Assembly: GCA_028598985.1 (NCBI GenBank)
Contig: JAQRMV010000012.1
Location: 1 to 42,832 of the forward strand
From: Gammaproteobacteria bacterium
GTDB lineage: Bacteria; Pseudomonadota; Gammaproteobacteria; Pseudomonadales; Balneatricaceae
Reading direction: 5' to 3'
Length of the DNA: 42,832 nucleotides
The notes under the pieces were generated by a model that searched no databases, had not been told where the DNA came from, and saw nothing but the letters and a program-made list of their open reading frames with translations. Positions 9,759 to 22,172 of this stretch are shown here, one piece after another (position 1 is the first letter of the stretch; each line of letters begins with the position of its first letter). A program made the position numbers and the translations under genes.

Positions 9759-10161
9759 GAGGCCAAGTCTCGAGCAGTGTGTCGACTATAATTTGGTTAG
9801 CGTCGGGAATGGTTAGCTGGGGTAGATTTTGAACATCTACCCAAGTTAAGGGCTGCCCCTCTAAGCCTTTAGCAATGCCCCTAAAGTCATTGACTAGGTA
9901 GAAATACAACGAGACCTGCTTATCACTATAGTCGTGATGCACAGCCTTAAATAGCTTACAGGCCTGTGCATTAATGTGCAGGCCTACCTCTTCTTTAAGC
10001 TCTCTGGTTAATGCTTGTAGGTGGCTTTCATTGGCTTCTATTTTGCCGCCAGGAAATTCCCACTTGCTGCCTTGGTGTTGCCAACTGGCCCGCTGGGCCA
10101 TCAGTATTCGCTGTTGCGAATCGATTACAATGGCGGCTACCACTTCCACACGCTTAGTCAT
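9727..10161 (-). CDS. mutT: MutT/Nudix 8-oxo-dGTP diphosphatase-like
   Basis: Nudix box GGKIEANESHLQALTRELKEEVGL; follows argJ by 11 nt. Confidence 0.88.
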   Translation of the reverse strand: MTKRVEVVAAIVIDSQQRILMAQRASWQHQGSKWEFPGGKIEANESHLQALTRELKEEVGLHINAQACKLFKAVHHDYSDKQVSLYFYLVNDFRGIAKGLEGQPLTWVDVQNLPQLTIPDANQIIVDTLLETWPLSSLKNESCQ

Positions 10162-10172
10162 ATTGATAATCT

Positions 10173-11387
10173 TTAACTGCGGTAGTCGGCGTTAATTTTA
10201 ACGTAGTCGTAAGATAAGTCTGTGGTCCATACGATTTCTTTAGCATCACCCCGTTTAAGGTCTACTTTTATGGTGATTTCTTCTTGATCCATAACCATCT
10301 GTCCGGCCGCTTCGGTGTAGCTTTTTGCACAGCCGCCCTGCTCAACAAGGAGGACATTACCTAAATGAATGGTAAGGATATTAACATCTAGATTGGGCAC
10401 ACCCGCATAGCCAACTGCAGCCAATATACGGCCCCAGTTAGGATCGCTGGCGAACATGGCGGTTTTGATCAATGGGGAGTGGGCAATGGCGTAAGCCGCT
10501 TGCAAGCACTCTTCAGTATTAGCGCCGCCTTCTACTTCTACGCTAATAAACTTGGTTGCACCTTCACCGTCTCGCACTATGGCTTGGGCCAATTGTTGCA
10601 TAAGCTCGGTTAAGGCTTGGCTAAACTTAGCCACTAGCTCGCTGTCTTCATCTAAGCATAATTCACTTGCACCCGTAGCGATCAAGATACATGAATCGTT
10701 AGTAGACATATCGCCGTCTACAGTAATGCGATTAAAGCTTTTATTAACGGCTTGATTAAGCAGATCTTGAGTTAAGGTAGGAGAACACTGTGCATCTGTA
10801 GCAACAAAAGCCAACATGGTGGCCATATTGGGCCTAATCATACCCGAACCTTTAGATATGCCCGTAAGGCTAATCACTCGCCCTAAGTGTTCTATTTGTA
10901 CACTAGCACCTTTGGTCCGAGTGTCCGTGGTTAATATACCCCAGGCAGCATCCTGCCAACCATTAGCATTTAACTCGCTGACGGCATGGGGTAAACCTGC
11001 GACAATTTTTTCAATAGGGAGTTTTTCGCCAATCACACCAGTGGAAAAAGGCAAGACTTGAGAGCTGCGCAAGCTAAGCACTTGAGCCAGTTCGGCACAG
11101 GATGTAAGGGCATCGGCATCTCCAGCAGCGCCCGTGCCTGCATTAGCATTACCGGTATTAATCACTAAGGCTAGGGGGCTGTCTTCCTGCAAGTGATGCC
11201 TACAAAGGTGTACGGGGGCCGCGCAAAAGGCGTTGGCTGTGAACACACCCGCCATGCTCGAGCCTTCTTTGGCCTGTATCACCACTAAGTCTTTGCGTCC
11301 CGGGGTTTTAATACCCGCTTGCGTGGTGCCCAACTGCACACCTTCAATAGGATGGTAATTAACTTCAACTAACGTTCCAACTGCCAT
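10173..11387 (-). CDS. argJ: Bifunctional glutamate N-acetyltransferase/amino-acid acetyltransferase
   Basis: ArgJ features: GVFTANAF, autocleavage region SGMIRPNMATMLAFVATDA, SFNRITVDGDMSTNDS. Confidence 0.95.
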   Translation of the reverse strand: MAVGTLVEVNYHPIEGVQLGTTQAGIKTPGRKDLVVIQAKEGSSMAGVFTANAFCAAPVHLCRHHLQEDSPLALVINTGNANAGTGAAGDADALTSCAELAQVLSLRSSQVLPFSTGVIGEKLPIEKIVAGLPHAVSELNANGWQDAAWGILTTDTRTKGASVQIEHLGRVISLTGISKGSGMIRPNMATMLAFVATDAQCSPTLTQDLLNQAVNKSFNRITVDGDMSTNDSCILIATGASELCLDEDSELVAKFSQALTELMQQLAQAIVRDGEGATKFISVEVEGGANTEECLQAAYAIAHSPLIKTAMFASDPNWGRILAAVGYAGVPNLDVNILTIHLGNVLLVEQGGCAKSYTEAAGQMVMDQEEITIKVDLKRGDAKEIVWTTDLSYDYVKINADYRS

Positions 11388-11415
11388 GTTTGTATTCCTA
11401 GTGTATTACCTATGC

Positions 11416-14130
11416 TTAACTAAGCTTACCGTGACACTGCTTGTACTTTTTACCGGAACCACAAGGACATGGCTCATTTCGGCCTACCTTAGAAGAAGCT
11501 GATGAAGTCTTTTGGGGTGCTTTTTGCGTAGCCGGTTCAGAACCTGTCTCAGATTGTATTTGGGCATGCTGAAACTGCATCGCAGCTTGAGCTTGTTCAC
11601 GTTTTAAACGCTCTTCGGCCTCAACTTCTGCAGGTGAACGAACCTGGACGTGACTTAAAATGCGAATGACATCTTCTTTTATGGCCGATAAAAGCTGCTG
11701 AAATAATTCAAAAGACTCCCGCTTATATTCTTGTTTGGGATTCTTTTGGGCATACCCGCGTAAATGGATTCCTTGGCGCAACATGTCCATAGTAGCTAAG
11801 TGTTCTTTCCAACGGGAATCGATCACTTGCAACATCACTTGCTTTTCAAAACCACGGATGGTCTCAGCACCCACGACGTCAGTTTTAGCCTGATAGCTTT
11901 GTGTTAAATTAGTTTGGATTTTTTCACGTAGACCGTCTTCTTCTAAACGATCATCGCTGTCAAGCCACTCTTGTACTGGCAACGTCATACCAAACTGTTT
12001 TTCTAGCTCTTTTTCTAAACCACTGACATCCCACTGTTCCGCCAGGCTTTGTGGGGCAATAAAGCCATCTATGGCACTGTCTACCACTTCGGTTCGAATA
12101 TTAGTGATAACATCTGTGATATCGTCAGTAGACATTAGTTCGTTACGCTGATCGTACACCACGGTGCGCTGGTCGTTGGCCACATCATCATATTCGAGTA
12201 ATTGTTTACGCATATCGAAGTTACGGCCTTCCACTTTACGCTGTGATTTTTCAATAGCGTTGGAAACCATGCGGTGCTCAATAGCCTCACCTTTCTCCAT
12301 ACCTAATTTTTGCATGAGGCCTTTAATTCGCTCAGGTGCAAAAATACGCAGTAAGTTATCTTCTAAAGACAAGAAGAAACGAGATGATCCTGGGTCTCCT
12401 TGACGGCCAGCACGGCCACGCAACTGGTTATCAATACGACGTGACTCGTGGCGCTCGGTGCCTATAATGTGTAAACCGCCTGCTGCCAATACCAAATCAT
12501 GGCGCACTTGCCAATCGGCCTTGGCTGCATCAATGTCTGCTTCGCTTGCGCCATCACCCAGTGCTGCTATTTCAACTTCTAACTTACCACCCAAACCAAT
12601 ATCTGTACCGCGGCCAGCCATATTGGTGGCAATGGTTACAGCACCAGGGCGACCTGCCTCGGCAATTATGCTGGCTTCGCGTTCGTGTTGCTTGGCATTA
12701 AGTACATTGTGAGACACATCGGCTTTAGTTAAGGCTGCAGATACCATTTCTGACATTTCAATAGACGCAGTACCCACCAATACTGGGCGCTGCTCCTTCA
12801 CACAAAAGCGAATATCTTCAATAATAGCGTCAAATTTTTCTGCCATTGTGAGGTATACAAGGTCGTTCATGTCCTTGCGTTTAACTTCAACGTTGGTAGG
12901 GATTACCAACACGTCTAAGCCATAAATTTGATGCAATTCAAACGCTTCTGTATCTGCAGTGCCGGTCATACCAGAAAGCTTGTCATACAAACGGAAGTAA
13001 TTTTGGAACGTTGTTGAAGCCATGGTTTGGCTTTCTTTCTGAATGGTTACACCTTCTTTGGCTTCGATAGCCTGGTGTATACCTTCGGACCAGCGGCGCC
13101 CCGCCATAGTACGACCCGTGTGCTCGTCTACAATCACGATCTGATCGTCTTGGACGATATAGTCCACATTACGAGAGAAAACAACATGGGCTTTTAGCGC
13201 TGCATGTACATGGTGCAAGAGCGTTAAATTAGATGCTGCGTAAAGGCTGTCGCCTTGGTTCAACAGTTCTGCTCCAATAAGCAGCTCTTCAACAAATTGA
13301 TGGCCTGCTTCGGTAAGTTCTATGGTTTTGTGGGATTCATCATAAGTATAATGCCCCTTCGGCTCTTCATCACCTTCAACCTCAGGTTGTATGTCCAGGT
13401 GTGGCACTAGGCCGTTGATAGTGATATACATTTGAGTATTATCTTCAACGGGACCAGATATAATCAATGGTGTTCGCGCTTCGTCAATAAGAATGGAATC
13501 CACCTCATCAACAATGGCAAAGTGAAGCGGACGTTGTACTTTATCTGCAGCACTAAAGGCCATGTTGTCACGCAGGTAGTCAAAACCAAATTCGTTGTTA
13601 GTGCCATAGGTCACATCGCAAGCATATGCTTGGCGTTTTGTTACGGCATCTTGGCCAGATAAAATAACACCTACAGACAAACCTAAGCCTTCGTACAAAG
13701 GGCGCATCCACTGGGCATCACGCTGGGCTAGATAATCGTTTACGGTGACCACATGCACGCCGTTTGCCGTAATAGCATTGAGATATACAGCCAAGGTAGC
13801 TACTAAGGTTTTACCTTCACCAGTGCGCATTTCAGAAACTTTGCCTTGATGCAAAGCCATCCCACCGATCATTTGTACGTCAAAGTGGCGTAATCCCATA
13901 AAGCGTATCGATGCTTCTCGGCAAATCGCAAATGCTTCTGGTAATAACTGGTCTATGGTTTCACCCGCTTCAATACGCAGGTTGAATTCAGCTCGTTTAG
14001 CAGCAATCTCTATATCAGACAGCGACTGGACACTGCTTTCTAATGCGTTGATTGAGTTTACAATTTTACCAAACCGCTTAACTTCACGATCGTTCTTGCT
14101 GCCAAAAAGTGATTTTAAAATCTTTACCAT
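11416..14130 (-). CDS. secA: Preprotein translocase ATPase SecA
   Basis: MRTGEGKT Walker [21 protein letters not shown]-terminal zinc motif [13 protein letters not shown]. Confidence 0.98.
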   Translation of the reverse strand: MVKILKSLFGSKNDREVKRFGKIVNSINALESSVQSLSDIEIAAKRAEFNLRIEAGETIDQLLPEAFAICREASIRFMGLRHFDVQMIGGMALHQGKVSEMRTGEGKTLVATLAVYLNAITANGVHVVTVNDYLAQRDAQWMRPLYEGLGLSVGVILSGQDAVTKRQAYACDVTYGTNNEFGFDYLRDNMAFSAADKVQRPLHFAIVDEVDSILIDEARTPLIISGPVEDNTQMYITINGLVPHLDIQPEVEGDEEPKGHYTYDESHKTIELTEAGHQFVEELLIGAELLNQGDSLYAASNLTLLHHVHAALKAHVVFSRNVDYIVQDDQIVIVDEHTGRTMAGRRWSEGIHQAIEAKEGVTIQKESQTMASTTFQNYFRLYDKLSGMTGTADTEAFELHQIYGLDVLVIPTNVEVKRKDMNDLVYLTMAEKFDAIIEDIRFCVKEQRPVLVGTASIEMSEMVSAALTKADVSHNVLNAKQHEREASIIAEAGRPGAVTIATNMAGRGTDIGLGGKLEVEIAALGDGASEADIDAAKADWQVRHDLVLAAGGLHIIGTERHESRRIDNQLRGRAGRQGDPGSSRFFLSLEDNLLRIFAPERIKGLMQKLGMEKGEAIEHRMVSNAIEKSQRKVEGRNFDMRKQLLEYDDVANDQRTVVYDQRNELMSTDDITDVITNIRTEVVDSAIDGFIAPQSLAEQWDVSGLEKELEKQFGMTLPVQEWLDSDDRLEEDGLREKIQTNLTQSYQAKTDVVGAETIRGFEKQVMLQVIDSRWKEHLATMDMLRQGIHLRGYAQKNPKQEYKRESFELFQQLLSAIKEDVIRILSHVQVRSPAEVEAEERLKREQAQAAMQFQHAQIQSETGSEPATQKAPQKTSSASSKVGRNEPCPCGSGKKYKQCHGKLS

Positions 14131-14240
14131 TGTCTTGTCTTTTTATATGCGCTTCAGCGCTGTTATGGATAAACTGAGACGCTTATAATCTCTTCTATTA
14201 CTATGGGGTCTTAGTCCTATTTTCAAAGGCCTAAAACGTA

Positions 14241-14275
14241 GAAAAGCCGGAGTTCTTTAGAACACCGGCTTTTTC
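14241..14275 (-). terminator. Rho-independent terminator after lpxC
   Basis: Minus strand AAAAAGCCGGTGTTCTAAAGAACTCCGGCTTTTC. Confidence 0.75.
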
Positions 14276-14286
14276 ATTGCAGCCTG

Positions 14287-15201
14287 TTAAACGGCGGTAG
14301 CTGCTGGGCTCATATAGGCAATAGGAGCATCGGCCTCGTCATCAAATGTAACCACTTCCCATGCGTCCTCTTGTATCAATAACTCCCGCAAAAGCATGTG
14401 ATTTAAACCGTGGCCAGATTTATGACCCTGAAACTTTCCAATTAAGCTGCGACCAAGAAGATACAAATCACCTACCGCATCCAACACCTTATGTTTAACA
14501 AACTCGTCTTGGTAACGTAAGCCATCTTCGTTCAAAACACGATAGTCATCAACAGCAATAGCGTTATCTAAACTGCCACCTAATGCCAAATTTTTAGATC
14601 GCAGATATTCAAAGTCTTTCATAAAGCCAAACGTGCGCGCTCGGCTCACTTCCTTAACGTAAGAGGTGCTCGAAAAATCTAAGCTGGTTGTGCAGTTACG
14701 GCTTTCGAAAAGAGGATGATCAAAATCTATAGTAAAGCCCACCTGAAAACCATCAAATGGTTGTAAAGAAGCCTGTTTGTCGTCTTGGTTTACGCTAATG
14801 GTCTTTTTAATACGAATGAATTTTTTGGCAGCGTTTTGCTCTTCTACACCAGCTGATTGCAACAAAAAGATAAATGGAGCAGCGCTGCCGTCCATTATTG
14901 GCACTTCTTCGCCACTCAACTCAACGTAAGCATTATCAATACCAAGCCCTGCAAAAGCAGACAAAAGATGCTCAACTGTGCACACGCGCACACCGTCTTT
15001 TACCAAATTAGTAGATAATGTAGTGTCGCCCACATTTTGGGCTGTAGCGGCAATAGTCACAACAGGATCGAGATCTGTTCGACAAAAAACAATGCCCAAG
15101 TTGGCCGGGGCGGGCTTCAAAGTGAGATAAACCTTCTTACCCGTATGAATACCAATACCAGTGGCTCTGATAATATTTTTTAATGTACGCTGTTTGACCA
15201 T
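14287..15201 (-). CDS. lpxC: UDP-3-O-acyl-N-acetylglucosamine deacetylase
   Basis: [66 protein letters not shown]; downstream of ftsZ. Confidence 0.97.
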   Translation of the reverse strand: MVKQRTLKNIIRATGIGIHTGKKVYLTLKPAPANLGIVFCRTDLDPVVTIAATAQNVGDTTLSTNLVKDGVRVCTVEHLLSAFAGLGIDNAYVELSGEEVPIMDGSAAPFIFLLQSAGVEEQNAAKKFIRIKKTISVNQDDKQASLQPFDGFQVGFTIDFDHPLFESRNCTTSLDFSSTSYVKEVSRARTFGFMKDFEYLRSKNLALGGSLDNAIAVDDYRVLNEDGLRYQDEFVKHKVLDAVGDLYLLGRSLIGKFQGHKSGHGLNHMLLRELLIQEDAWEVVTFDDEADAPIAYMSPAATAV

Positions 15202-15218
15202 GATGTCCTAGACCCTGC

Positions 15219-15260
15219 ACTCGGGATAGCCGAGTATTATAGCACAAAAAACCCTGTCTC
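15219..15260 (-). promoter_or_regulatory. Candidate lpxC promoter with palindrome near the expected start site
   Basis: Minus-strand TATAAT at 15241-15236, followed by ACTCGG-N5-CCGAGT (15219-15235). No convincing -35 seen. Confidence 0.45.
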
Positions 15261-15314
15261 TAAGGAATAAACGCCTTAATTACAGACAACAAGCGCCACC
15301 ACCAGACTTAACCC

Positions 15315-16481
15315 TTAGTCAGCTTGACGCCGTAGAAACGCAGGGATATCTAAATAGCCAATATCTCCGTCAGAGGTAGCAGAATTATCCGCGTTCTCCG
15401 CCACTGAATCGCTCATATGCCCATTACCGGCATTGACTGTTGGCAACTCCATTTGATCACCCGTAGGGCGCTTCATAGTATTATTGACCACAGCTTTCAC
15501 AGTTGGTTCAACTTCTGCTGCATATGCATGCCCTAAACCCGTAGCCACAACAGTCACCTTGAGTTCATCAGACATTTCTGGATCAATAACAGTACCAATA
15601 ACTACGGTAGCATTGTCTGACGCGAACTCCTCAATAGTATTACCTACTTCAGAAAACTCACCCAAGTTCATGTCTAATCCAGCGGTAATATTAACCAAGA
15701 TACCCTTGGCACCACGTAAGTCCACATCCTCCAGCAATGGGCTACGAACCGCCGCTTCTGCCGCTTCACGAGCACGATCTTCACCACGTGCAACACCCGT
15801 ACCCATCATTGCCATGCCCATTTCAGACATCACGGTACGTACGTCAGCAAAATCAACGTTGATCATACCCGGGCGGATAATCAAGTCTGCAATGCCTTGA
15901 ACGGCACCAAGAAGCACATCATTAGCGGTGCTAAACGCAGTCAAAAGACTACAATTTTTACCTAATACCGGTAGCAATTTTTCATTAGGAATAGTGATCA
16001 AAGAATCCACATGCTCTGCTAATTCTTTTAAGCCTTGCTCGGCAATCGCCATGCGCTTACGGCCCTCAAAAGGGAACGGCTTAGTCACAACTGCTACGGT
16101 TAAAATGCCCATTTCACGAGCCACTTCAGCCACTATAGGCGCTGCCCCCGTGCCCGTGCCTCCACCCATACCGGCGGTAATAAAGACCATATCAGCACCT
16201 TCCAAGATACTTTCAATTTGGGCACGGTCCTCTATGGCAGCTTCGCGGCCAATGTTAGGATTAGCACCGGCACCCAAGCCTTTAGTGATCTGTGTTCCTA
16301 GCTGAACTACAGATCGAGCTTCCATGCCCTTGAGCGCTTGAGCGTCCGTATTGGCACAAATAAACTCTACACCGTCTATTTCACTAGACAACATGTGACT
16401 AACAGCATTACCACCGCCACCGCCTACGCCAATTACCTTAATAACTGCATTTTGCGGCACGTCATCAACTAATTCGTACAT
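15315..16481 (-). CDS. ftsZ: Cell division GTPase FtsZ
   Basis: [10 protein letters not shown] tubulin signature; C-terminal [13 protein letters not shown]. Confidence 0.98.
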   Translation of the reverse strand: MYELVDDVPQNAVIKVIGVGGGGGNAVSHMLSSEIDGVEFICANTDAQALKGMEARSVVQLGTQITKGLGAGANPNIGREAAIEDRAQIESILEGADMVFITAGMGGGTGTGAAPIVAEVAREMGILTVAVVTKPFPFEGRKRMAIAEQGLKELAEHVDSLITIPNEKLLPVLGKNCSLLTAFSTANDVLLGAVQGIADLIIRPGMINVDFADVRTVMSEMGMAMMGTGVARGEDRAREAAEAAVRSPLLEDVDLRGAKGILVNITAGLDMNLGEFSEVGNTIEEFASDNATVVIGTVIDPEMSDELKVTVVATGLGHAYAAEVEPTVKAVVNNTMKRPTGDQMELPTVNAGNGHMSDSVAENADNSATSDGDIGYLDIPAFLRRQAD

Positions 16482-16572
16482 CGCCTTGCTCCCGGTCTAA
16501 TTTATTGTTTTTCTGACAACCAATCCTATCGTTTATCAGACTTCACTTATGACAAGTTTAAACGACTCATCG

Positions 16573-17820
16573 TTAAAAATTCGATTTAATCCAAGCTTTA
16601 GCCTTTAATAACCACTGGCCGCTATTAAACCCCGAAAAAATCTTGCTTGGCGCCCTAACCTGCATGGAAGACCCTGTTTGTTGGGCATAGCTCAACAACC
16701 CTACACAGGTTGCATACGTTGGATTATCTAATAAACCACTGGGGCCCTGGGCCTTATGAGGCTTAGCTAAGCGCACTGGCATATGGAATATTTCTTCTGC
16801 TAGCTCTACCGCCCCTTCCATTTGAGCAGTACCCCCTGTTAACACCATACCGGCTGCAATCAGGTCTTCATAGCCACTGCGTCGCAGCTCAGATTGAATC
16901 AAGGTATAGAGCTCTTCATACCGAGGCTCCACCACTTCAGCCAAGGCTTGGCGAGACAAATCCCTTGCTGGACGATCGCCTACACTTGGCACTTTAATAC
17001 TTTCTGTTAGGTCCGTAAGTTGTGCTAAGGCACAGGCATACCTAACTTTTACATCTTCTGCATGGACCGTTGGTGTGCGTAGCGCCATGGCAATGTCGTT
17101 AGTCACTTGATCGCCCGCCACAGGGATCACTGAAGTGTGACGAATGGCACCCGCAGTAAATACAGCCACATCAATAGTGCCGCCGCCCATATCCACCAAA
17201 CACACACCTAGTTCTTTTTCGTCTTCTGTCAATACGGCATAGCTGGAGGCCAATGAGTTGAGAACAATGTTTTCCAACACTAAATCACATCGACTGACAC
17301 ACTTTTCAATATTTTGAGCCACGTTAAGGGCGCAGGTGACAATATGAACCTTTGCCTCTAAACGCACACCGGCCATACCCAGCGGATCTTGAATACCTTC
17401 TTGGCCATCGATCACGTATTCTTGAGGCAGTATGTGCAAAATCTTTTGATCTGAAGGAATCGCTACAGCTCTTGCCGCCTCAATCACACGCTCTAAATCA
17501 AGCTCTGACACTTCACCGGCCTGTATCGCTACAATGCCGTGTGAATTCATACTGCTAATATGATTACCACCAATCCCTACGGTAACCGAGTTAATCTTGC
17601 AATCCGCCATCAACTCAGCTTCTTCGATGGCTCGCTTCACAGACAGCACTGTAGATTCTATGTTGGCAACTATGCCTCGCTTTAAACCACGCGACTCTTG
17701 GGCTCCAATGCCCACTACCTGCAATTGGTCATCGTTACCCAGCTCTGCCACCATAGCGACCACTTTCGAAGTACCGATATCCAACCCAACGATCATGGGT
17801 TTAATTGCTGCTTCTGCCAC
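16573..17820 (-). CDS. ftsA: Cell division protein FtsA
   Basis: VGLDIGTSKVVAMVAE, VDMGGGTIDVAVFT; GTG start with AAGGAAG upstream. Confidence 0.96.
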   Translation of the reverse strand: MAEAAIKPMIVGLDIGTSKVVAMVAELGNDDQLQVVGIGAQESRGLKRGIVANIESTVLSVKRAIEEAELMADCKINSVTVGIGGNHISSMNSHGIVAIQAGEVSELDLERVIEAARAVAIPSDQKILHILPQEYVIDGQEGIQDPLGMAGVRLEAKVHIVTCALNVAQNIEKCVSRCDLVLENIVLNSLASSYAVLTEDEKELGVCLVDMGGGTIDVAVFTAGAIRHTSVIPVAGDQVTNDIAMALRTPTVHAEDVKVRYACALAQLTDLTESIKVPSVGDRPARDLSRQALAEVVEPRYEELYTLIQSELRRSGYEDLIAAGMVLTGGTAQMEGAVELAEEIFHMPVRLAKPHKAQGPSGLLDNPTYATCVGLLSYAQQTGSSMQVRAPSKIFSGFNSGQWLLKAKAWIKSNF

Positions 17821-17960
17821 CCAAATTCTTCCTTATAGATTTGTTTCTCAAGCCACCAAAAATAGGCACTTAAAGATTTTTTAATTATCCCACACTTTAG
17901 CCCCTAAGTGGTGGATTAATAGCATAAATTCTTCTTCAATCAAGGCCGCTACTCGTGCCT

Positions 17961-18689
17961 TTAAGTGGTAGTTTTCCACGCTACTGATACTCCATGGGGA
18001 TAACGTCCATCAATACGCTCAATGCGCGCCTCTTGGGTTAAAAAATGACTATGATAAACCTTCATCAAGCGCTGTAATCTTGGCAACATTTGTTTTCGAC
18101 CTAACACTAAAACAATACCATTTTTGAGTAGCAACTCCACCGCCCCTCGATGGGCCATAGAAAGCTGATCTATAATCAAATCATCCCGCCCAACCAGCCA
18201 ACTCATTTGTCGATACAATTGGCTCATAAACCAAGCACTACCCTGGGGGCCGGTAAATAAAGGCAAGTGGTCAGCACCCGGAACTAGGCTAGGGTTAACC
18301 AATACCAGCTCACCTTCGTGGTTAATAAAGCCACCATCTTGCCAACGGGCGATGAAAATTTGTTTATGGGCTTCAACCATCAGCCTATTGGGCCAAACAC
18401 GACTCACCTTGGCATCATTAACCCATGCATGGTCCTCTACACTTTGTCTAATATCTTGTAAATCGGCGCCGAAAAATGAATCTGACAAACGTAAATTTAG
18501 CTGGGCCTGAAGCGCCACCCTTTGAGAAGCGGGTATATCGGTATGTAAAATAATCTGTTGCAGGGGTCGCTTCAACCAAGGCTGCATAACCTGCCAAATT
18601 AACAGTCCCGCCATAAACACCACTAACAGCAAAAGCAGCCTAGCGCCCCAGCTCCAATGCGTGGTTTTCACGTCCACTTCAAGGCTCAT
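17961..18689 (-). CDS. ftsQ: Cell division protein FtsQ
   Basis: Single N-terminal TM, POTRA-like VSRVWPNRLMVEAHKQIFIARW, terminal ARIERIDGRYPHGVSVAWK; position between ddlB and ftsA. Confidence 0.9.
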   Translation of the reverse strand: MSLEVDVKTTHWSWGARLLLLLVVFMAGLLIWQVMQPWLKRPLQQIILHTDIPASQRVALQAQLNLRLSDSFFGADLQDIRQSVEDHAWVNDAKVSRVWPNRLMVEAHKQIFIARWQDGGFINHEGELVLVNPSLVPGADHLPLFTGPQGSAWFMSQLYRQMSWLVGRDDLIIDQLSMAHRGAVELLLKNGIVLVLGRKQMLPRLQRLMKVYHSHFLTQEARIERIDGRYPHGVSVAWKTTT

Positions 18690-19663
18690 TAGCTCACCCC
18701 AACCCGTGCAAAAGCCAGGTTTAATATCAGCAAAGTTAATTGAGAAAAATCTAACCCGGCAGCGTCAGCAGCCATTGGCACCAAACTATGACTGGTCATG
18801 CCTGGCGTTGTATTCACCTCTAATAACCAGTTCCTGCCTTGTTTATCTCGCATCACATCAATGCGACCCCAGTCCCTACACCCTAATACTTGAAAGGCAT
18901 AACGACATTCGTCTTGCATACCCTGCTGCTCTGCTGCACTCATAGGGTTATCAAACAAGTATTGAGTTTCGTCGGAGTAATACTTAGCCTGTAGGTCGTA
19001 AAAGGCATTATTAGTCTCTAGCCGAATCGCTGGCAAAGACAGGTCATTAAGTATAGGTACTGTGTACTCATCACCATCAATAAATTGCTCGGCCATTACT
19101 TCACGGTCGTATTCTGCTGCGTCTCGGTATGCTCGCTCTAGAGCGGCAGCTGAATCAACGATATTGATCCCTAAACTAGAACCTTCGTGCACTGGTTTAA
19201 CCACCAACGGTAGCTCTAGACGTTTAGCCACTTCTGCCCAATTACTTGAACTATTGAGCACTTCATAAGCAGGGGTTCTTACGCCCTGTGCCAACCATAC
19301 CAATTTGGTCATGAGCTTATTCATACCTAAACTAGAGGCTAAAACGTCGCAACCTGTGTATGGAATCTTCATGAATTCGAGCACACCCTGCAATGTGCCA
19401 TCTTCACCACCTCGGCCATGCAGAATAATAAACGCCGCATCCATTTTCGCCTGCTGAAGCTGAGACACCTGATCTAGGCCATCTGCGCCTAAGTCTAAAC
19501 CAAACGCATTAACACCAGCACTTTGCAGGTGGGATAAAACTTGCTCTCCACTCATTAAAGAAATTTCGCGCTCTGCGGAGGTGCCACCATAAATGACGGC
19601 AACACGGGCGTCTGGCACAGTGAGCAAATGAGCCCATCGTTTAGATAAATTCATATTTGTCAT
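18689..19663 (-). CDS. ddlB: D-alanine--D-alanine ligase
   Basis: VAVIYGGTSAEREISLMSG, LHGRGGEDGTLQG, LEVNTTPGMTSHSLVPMAA. Confidence 0.96.
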   Translation of the reverse strand: MTNMNLSKRWAHLLTVPDARVAVIYGGTSAEREISLMSGEQVLSHLQSAGVNAFGLDLGADGLDQVSQLQQAKMDAAFIILHGRGGEDGTLQGVLEFMKIPYTGCDVLASSLGMNKLMTKLVWLAQGVRTPAYEVLNSSSNWAEVAKRLELPLVVKPVHEGSSLGINIVDSAAALERAYRDAAEYDREVMAEQFIDGDEYTVPILNDLSLPAIRLETNNAFYDLQAKYYSDETQYLFDNPMSAAEQQGMQDECRYAFQVLGCRDWGRIDVMRDKQGRNWLLEVNTTPGMTSHSLVPMAADAAGLDFSQLTLLILNLAFARVGVS

Positions 19664-21100
19664 TTAGTATTTCTCCTGGTCTATTTTCTCCAACAAAGCT
19701 CTGGAAATTTGTCCAATATCTCCAGCACCTTGGGTCAACAATAAATCACCACTGTTTAGAACACCTTCCAACACAGGAGCAATAGCGGCGCCACGCTCCA
19801 CAAAGATTGGATCTACCTGCCCACGGGAACGAATACTTCTGCACAAACTACGCCCATCAGCCCCATTGATAGGCTCTTCACCAGCAGGATAAATATCTAA
19901 CAAAATCAGCACATCTACTCGCGACAACACGTCTACAAAATCTTCATATAAATCCCGGGTTCGAGAATACCGGTGCGGTTGATATACCATAACCAAACGC
20001 CTACCGGGCCAACCAGCACGGATTGCCTCAATAGTTGCTGACACTTCACGAGGGTGATGGCCATAATCATCCACCAAGGTTGCCACCCCTGTTTGTGCAG
20101 GATAGTCGCCAAGCACCTGAAAACGCCGCCCCACTCCAGAGAATTCGTTAAGACCAGTGACAATATGTTCGTCTGCCACTTCTAAGTCGGTTGCTACCGC
20201 TATCGCCGCCAGGGCATTTTGAACATTATGTTTACCTGGTATTGTTAAGGTAATATCAAGGTCTTGATAACCTTTTCGACACGCCGTAAACGAAGTCACC
20301 ATACCTTGTTGATGAAGATTAATGGCCTTAATATCTGCATTTTCATCAAAGCCATAAGTCATCAAAGGCCGGCTTACTTGGGGCAATATTTCCCACACTA
20401 CGGGATCATCAATACACACAATGGCAAGCCCATAGAATGGCAAGTTATGCAAAAACTCAACGAAGGTTTTCTTTAAGCGGTTGAAGTCCCCTTCATAGGT
20501 CGACATGTGGTCTGCATCGATATTAGTCACAATAGAAGTGAGTGGTTGCAAATGCAAAAAAGAAGCATCACTTTCGTCTGCCTCTGCCACCAAATAAGAA
20601 CTCGCTCCTAATTTAGCATTGGTGCCCGCACTGGTTAACTTACCACCAATAACAAAGGTTGGATCTAAACCACCCGCACCTAGAATAGAAGCCACTAAAG
20701 ACGTGGTAGTGGTTTTCCCATGGGTGCCTGCCACCGCGATACCATGTCGATAACGCATTAACTCTGCCAACATTTCGGCTCGCTGCACCACTGGTATACG
20801 ATGCGCCCTTGCTGCAACTAGCTCAGGATTTTCTTCTGTTACGGCTGTCGAAACCACCACTACATGGGCACCGCGAATATTGGATTCTTGATGGCCAATA
20901 AAAATCTGAGCTCCGTGGCTAGACAAGCGCTCAGTCACCGGACTGAGTTTTAGATCTGAACCACTAATTTCGTAACCCTGGTTAAGCAATACTTCAGCAA
21001 TGCCGCACATGCCTACGCCACCTATACCCACAAAATGGATTCTCTTAATGCGTCGCATTTCTGGAATTGTGTACTGATTGGGCGGGATGAATTTAACCAC
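19664..21100 (-). CDS. murC: UDP-N-acetylmuramate--L-alanine ligase
   Basis: [43 protein letters not shown]. Confidence 0.97.
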   Translation of the reverse strand: MVKFIPPNQYTIPEMRRIKRIHFVGIGGVGMCGIAEVLLNQGYEISGSDLKLSPVTERLSSHGAQIFIGHQESNIRGAHVVVVSTAVTEENPELVAARAHRIPVVQRAEMLAELMRYRHGIAVAGTHGKTTTTSLVASILGAGGLDPTFVIGGKLTSAGTNAKLGASSYLVAEADESDASFLHLQPLTSIVTNIDADHMSTYEGDFNRLKKTFVEFLHNLPFYGLAIVCIDDPVVWEILPQVSRPLMTYGFDENADIKAINLHQQGMVTSFTACRKGYQDLDITLTIPGKHNVQNALAAIAVATDLEVADEHIVTGLNEFSGVGRRFQVLGDYPAQTGVATLVDDYGHHPREVSATIEAIRAGWPGRRLVMVYQPHRYSRTRDLYEDFVDVLSRVDVLILLDIYPAGEEPINGADGRSLCRSIRSRGQVDPIFVERGAAIAPVLEGVLNSGDLLLTQGAGDIGQISRALLEKIDQEKY

Positions 21101-22172
21101 GGCTGATCTCCATACAATGTTGTGCCACTAAGTCTGCCGCATCGGGTGTAGCACAGGTTAACGCTGCGGTAGACATATTAATTATAGTTGGTTGATGACC
21201 TATTAAATCACTCATTACTCGACTTAAAGTGTCCGGCGTCAGCTGTGCTTGCGGCAACAGAATAGCGGCGCCTGCCGCCACCAACACATTAGCGTTAGCA
21301 GTTTGGTGGTCATCAACGGCATGGGGAAAAGGCACTAAAATAGACGCCATGCCAGCTCCCGCCAATTCACTTACTGTTAAAGCCCCGGCCCGACAGATGA
21401 CTAAATCTGCCCATGCATAGGCCTGTGCCATATCATCAATATAAGCCTCTATGCGTGCTTCAACCTTAGAGCTTGTATAGACCGATTGCGTCAGTAAAAG
21501 GTGTTTTGGGCCCGTTTGATGCCACATCTCTGGTCGAGATTCAGTAGGTAACAAACTAATCGCCTGAGGGACTACATTGTTCAGTGCAAGAGCCCCAAGG
21601 CTGCCACCCACCACCAAGACTCTAAGCCTTTTATGTGTTTCTTTACGAGGACCAATATCAGATCTCAAAGGATTACCCACTGTCACTACGTCATCTTTCG
21701 AAAAACTTCCTGGAAACGCCTGCAAAGTTCGGGCAGCCAAAGGGCGAAGCAATCGATTAGTGAGTCCAGGAATAGCATTTTGCTCATGCAAAACTAACGG
21801 TATCCCAAGCAGTTTAGCTGCCAACCCGCCTGGCCCTGAAACAAAACCACCCATCCCCAAGATGCAATGAGGTTTGAAACGACGAATCACGCCGACCGCT
21901 TGACACAAAGACTTTATCAAACGCCATGGAGCCAGCAACAAAGTCAATTTTCCTTTACCTCTCAAACCAACCACATCGATACAATGCAATTTTAATCCAG
22001 CTGCAGGCACCAAACGCGACTCAATACCCCTGTCCGTTCCCAGCCATTGCACCTGCCAGCCTTTTTTCAGCAGTATTTCAGCCGTAGCTAGGGCCGGATA
22101 TACATGTCCACCCGTACCCGCAGCAAGTACTAATAAACGTTTTGATTTCTGCTGTAAACTAACGCCCGTCAT
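21093..22172 (-). CDS. murG: UDP-GlcNAc--lipid I GlcNAc transferase
   Basis: [42 protein letters not shown] track start (22214) lies inside ftsW; ATG 22172 preferred. Confidence 0.95.
   Translation of the reverse strand: MTGVSLQQKSKRLLVLAAGTGGHVYPALATAEILLKKGWQVQWLGTDRGIESRLVPAAGLKLHCIDVVGLRGKGKLTLLLAPWRLIKSLCQAVGVIRRFKPHCILGMGGFVSGPGGLAAKLLGIPLVLHEQNAIPGLTNRLLRPLAARTLQAFPGSFSKDDVVTVGNPLRSDIGPRKETHKRLRVLVVGGSLGALALNNVVPQAISLLPTESRPEMWHQTGPKHLLLTQSVYTSSKVEARIEAYIDDMAQAYAWADLVICRAGALTVSELAGAGMASILVPFPHAVDDHQTANANVLVAAGAAILLPQAQLTPDTLSRVMSDLIGHQPTIINMSTAALTCATPDAADLVAQHCMEISRG

Noticed and set aside
15484-16305. Plus-strand ORFs of 138 and 125 aa across ftsZ
   Set aside because: Antisense shadow ORFs of ftsZ codon usage.
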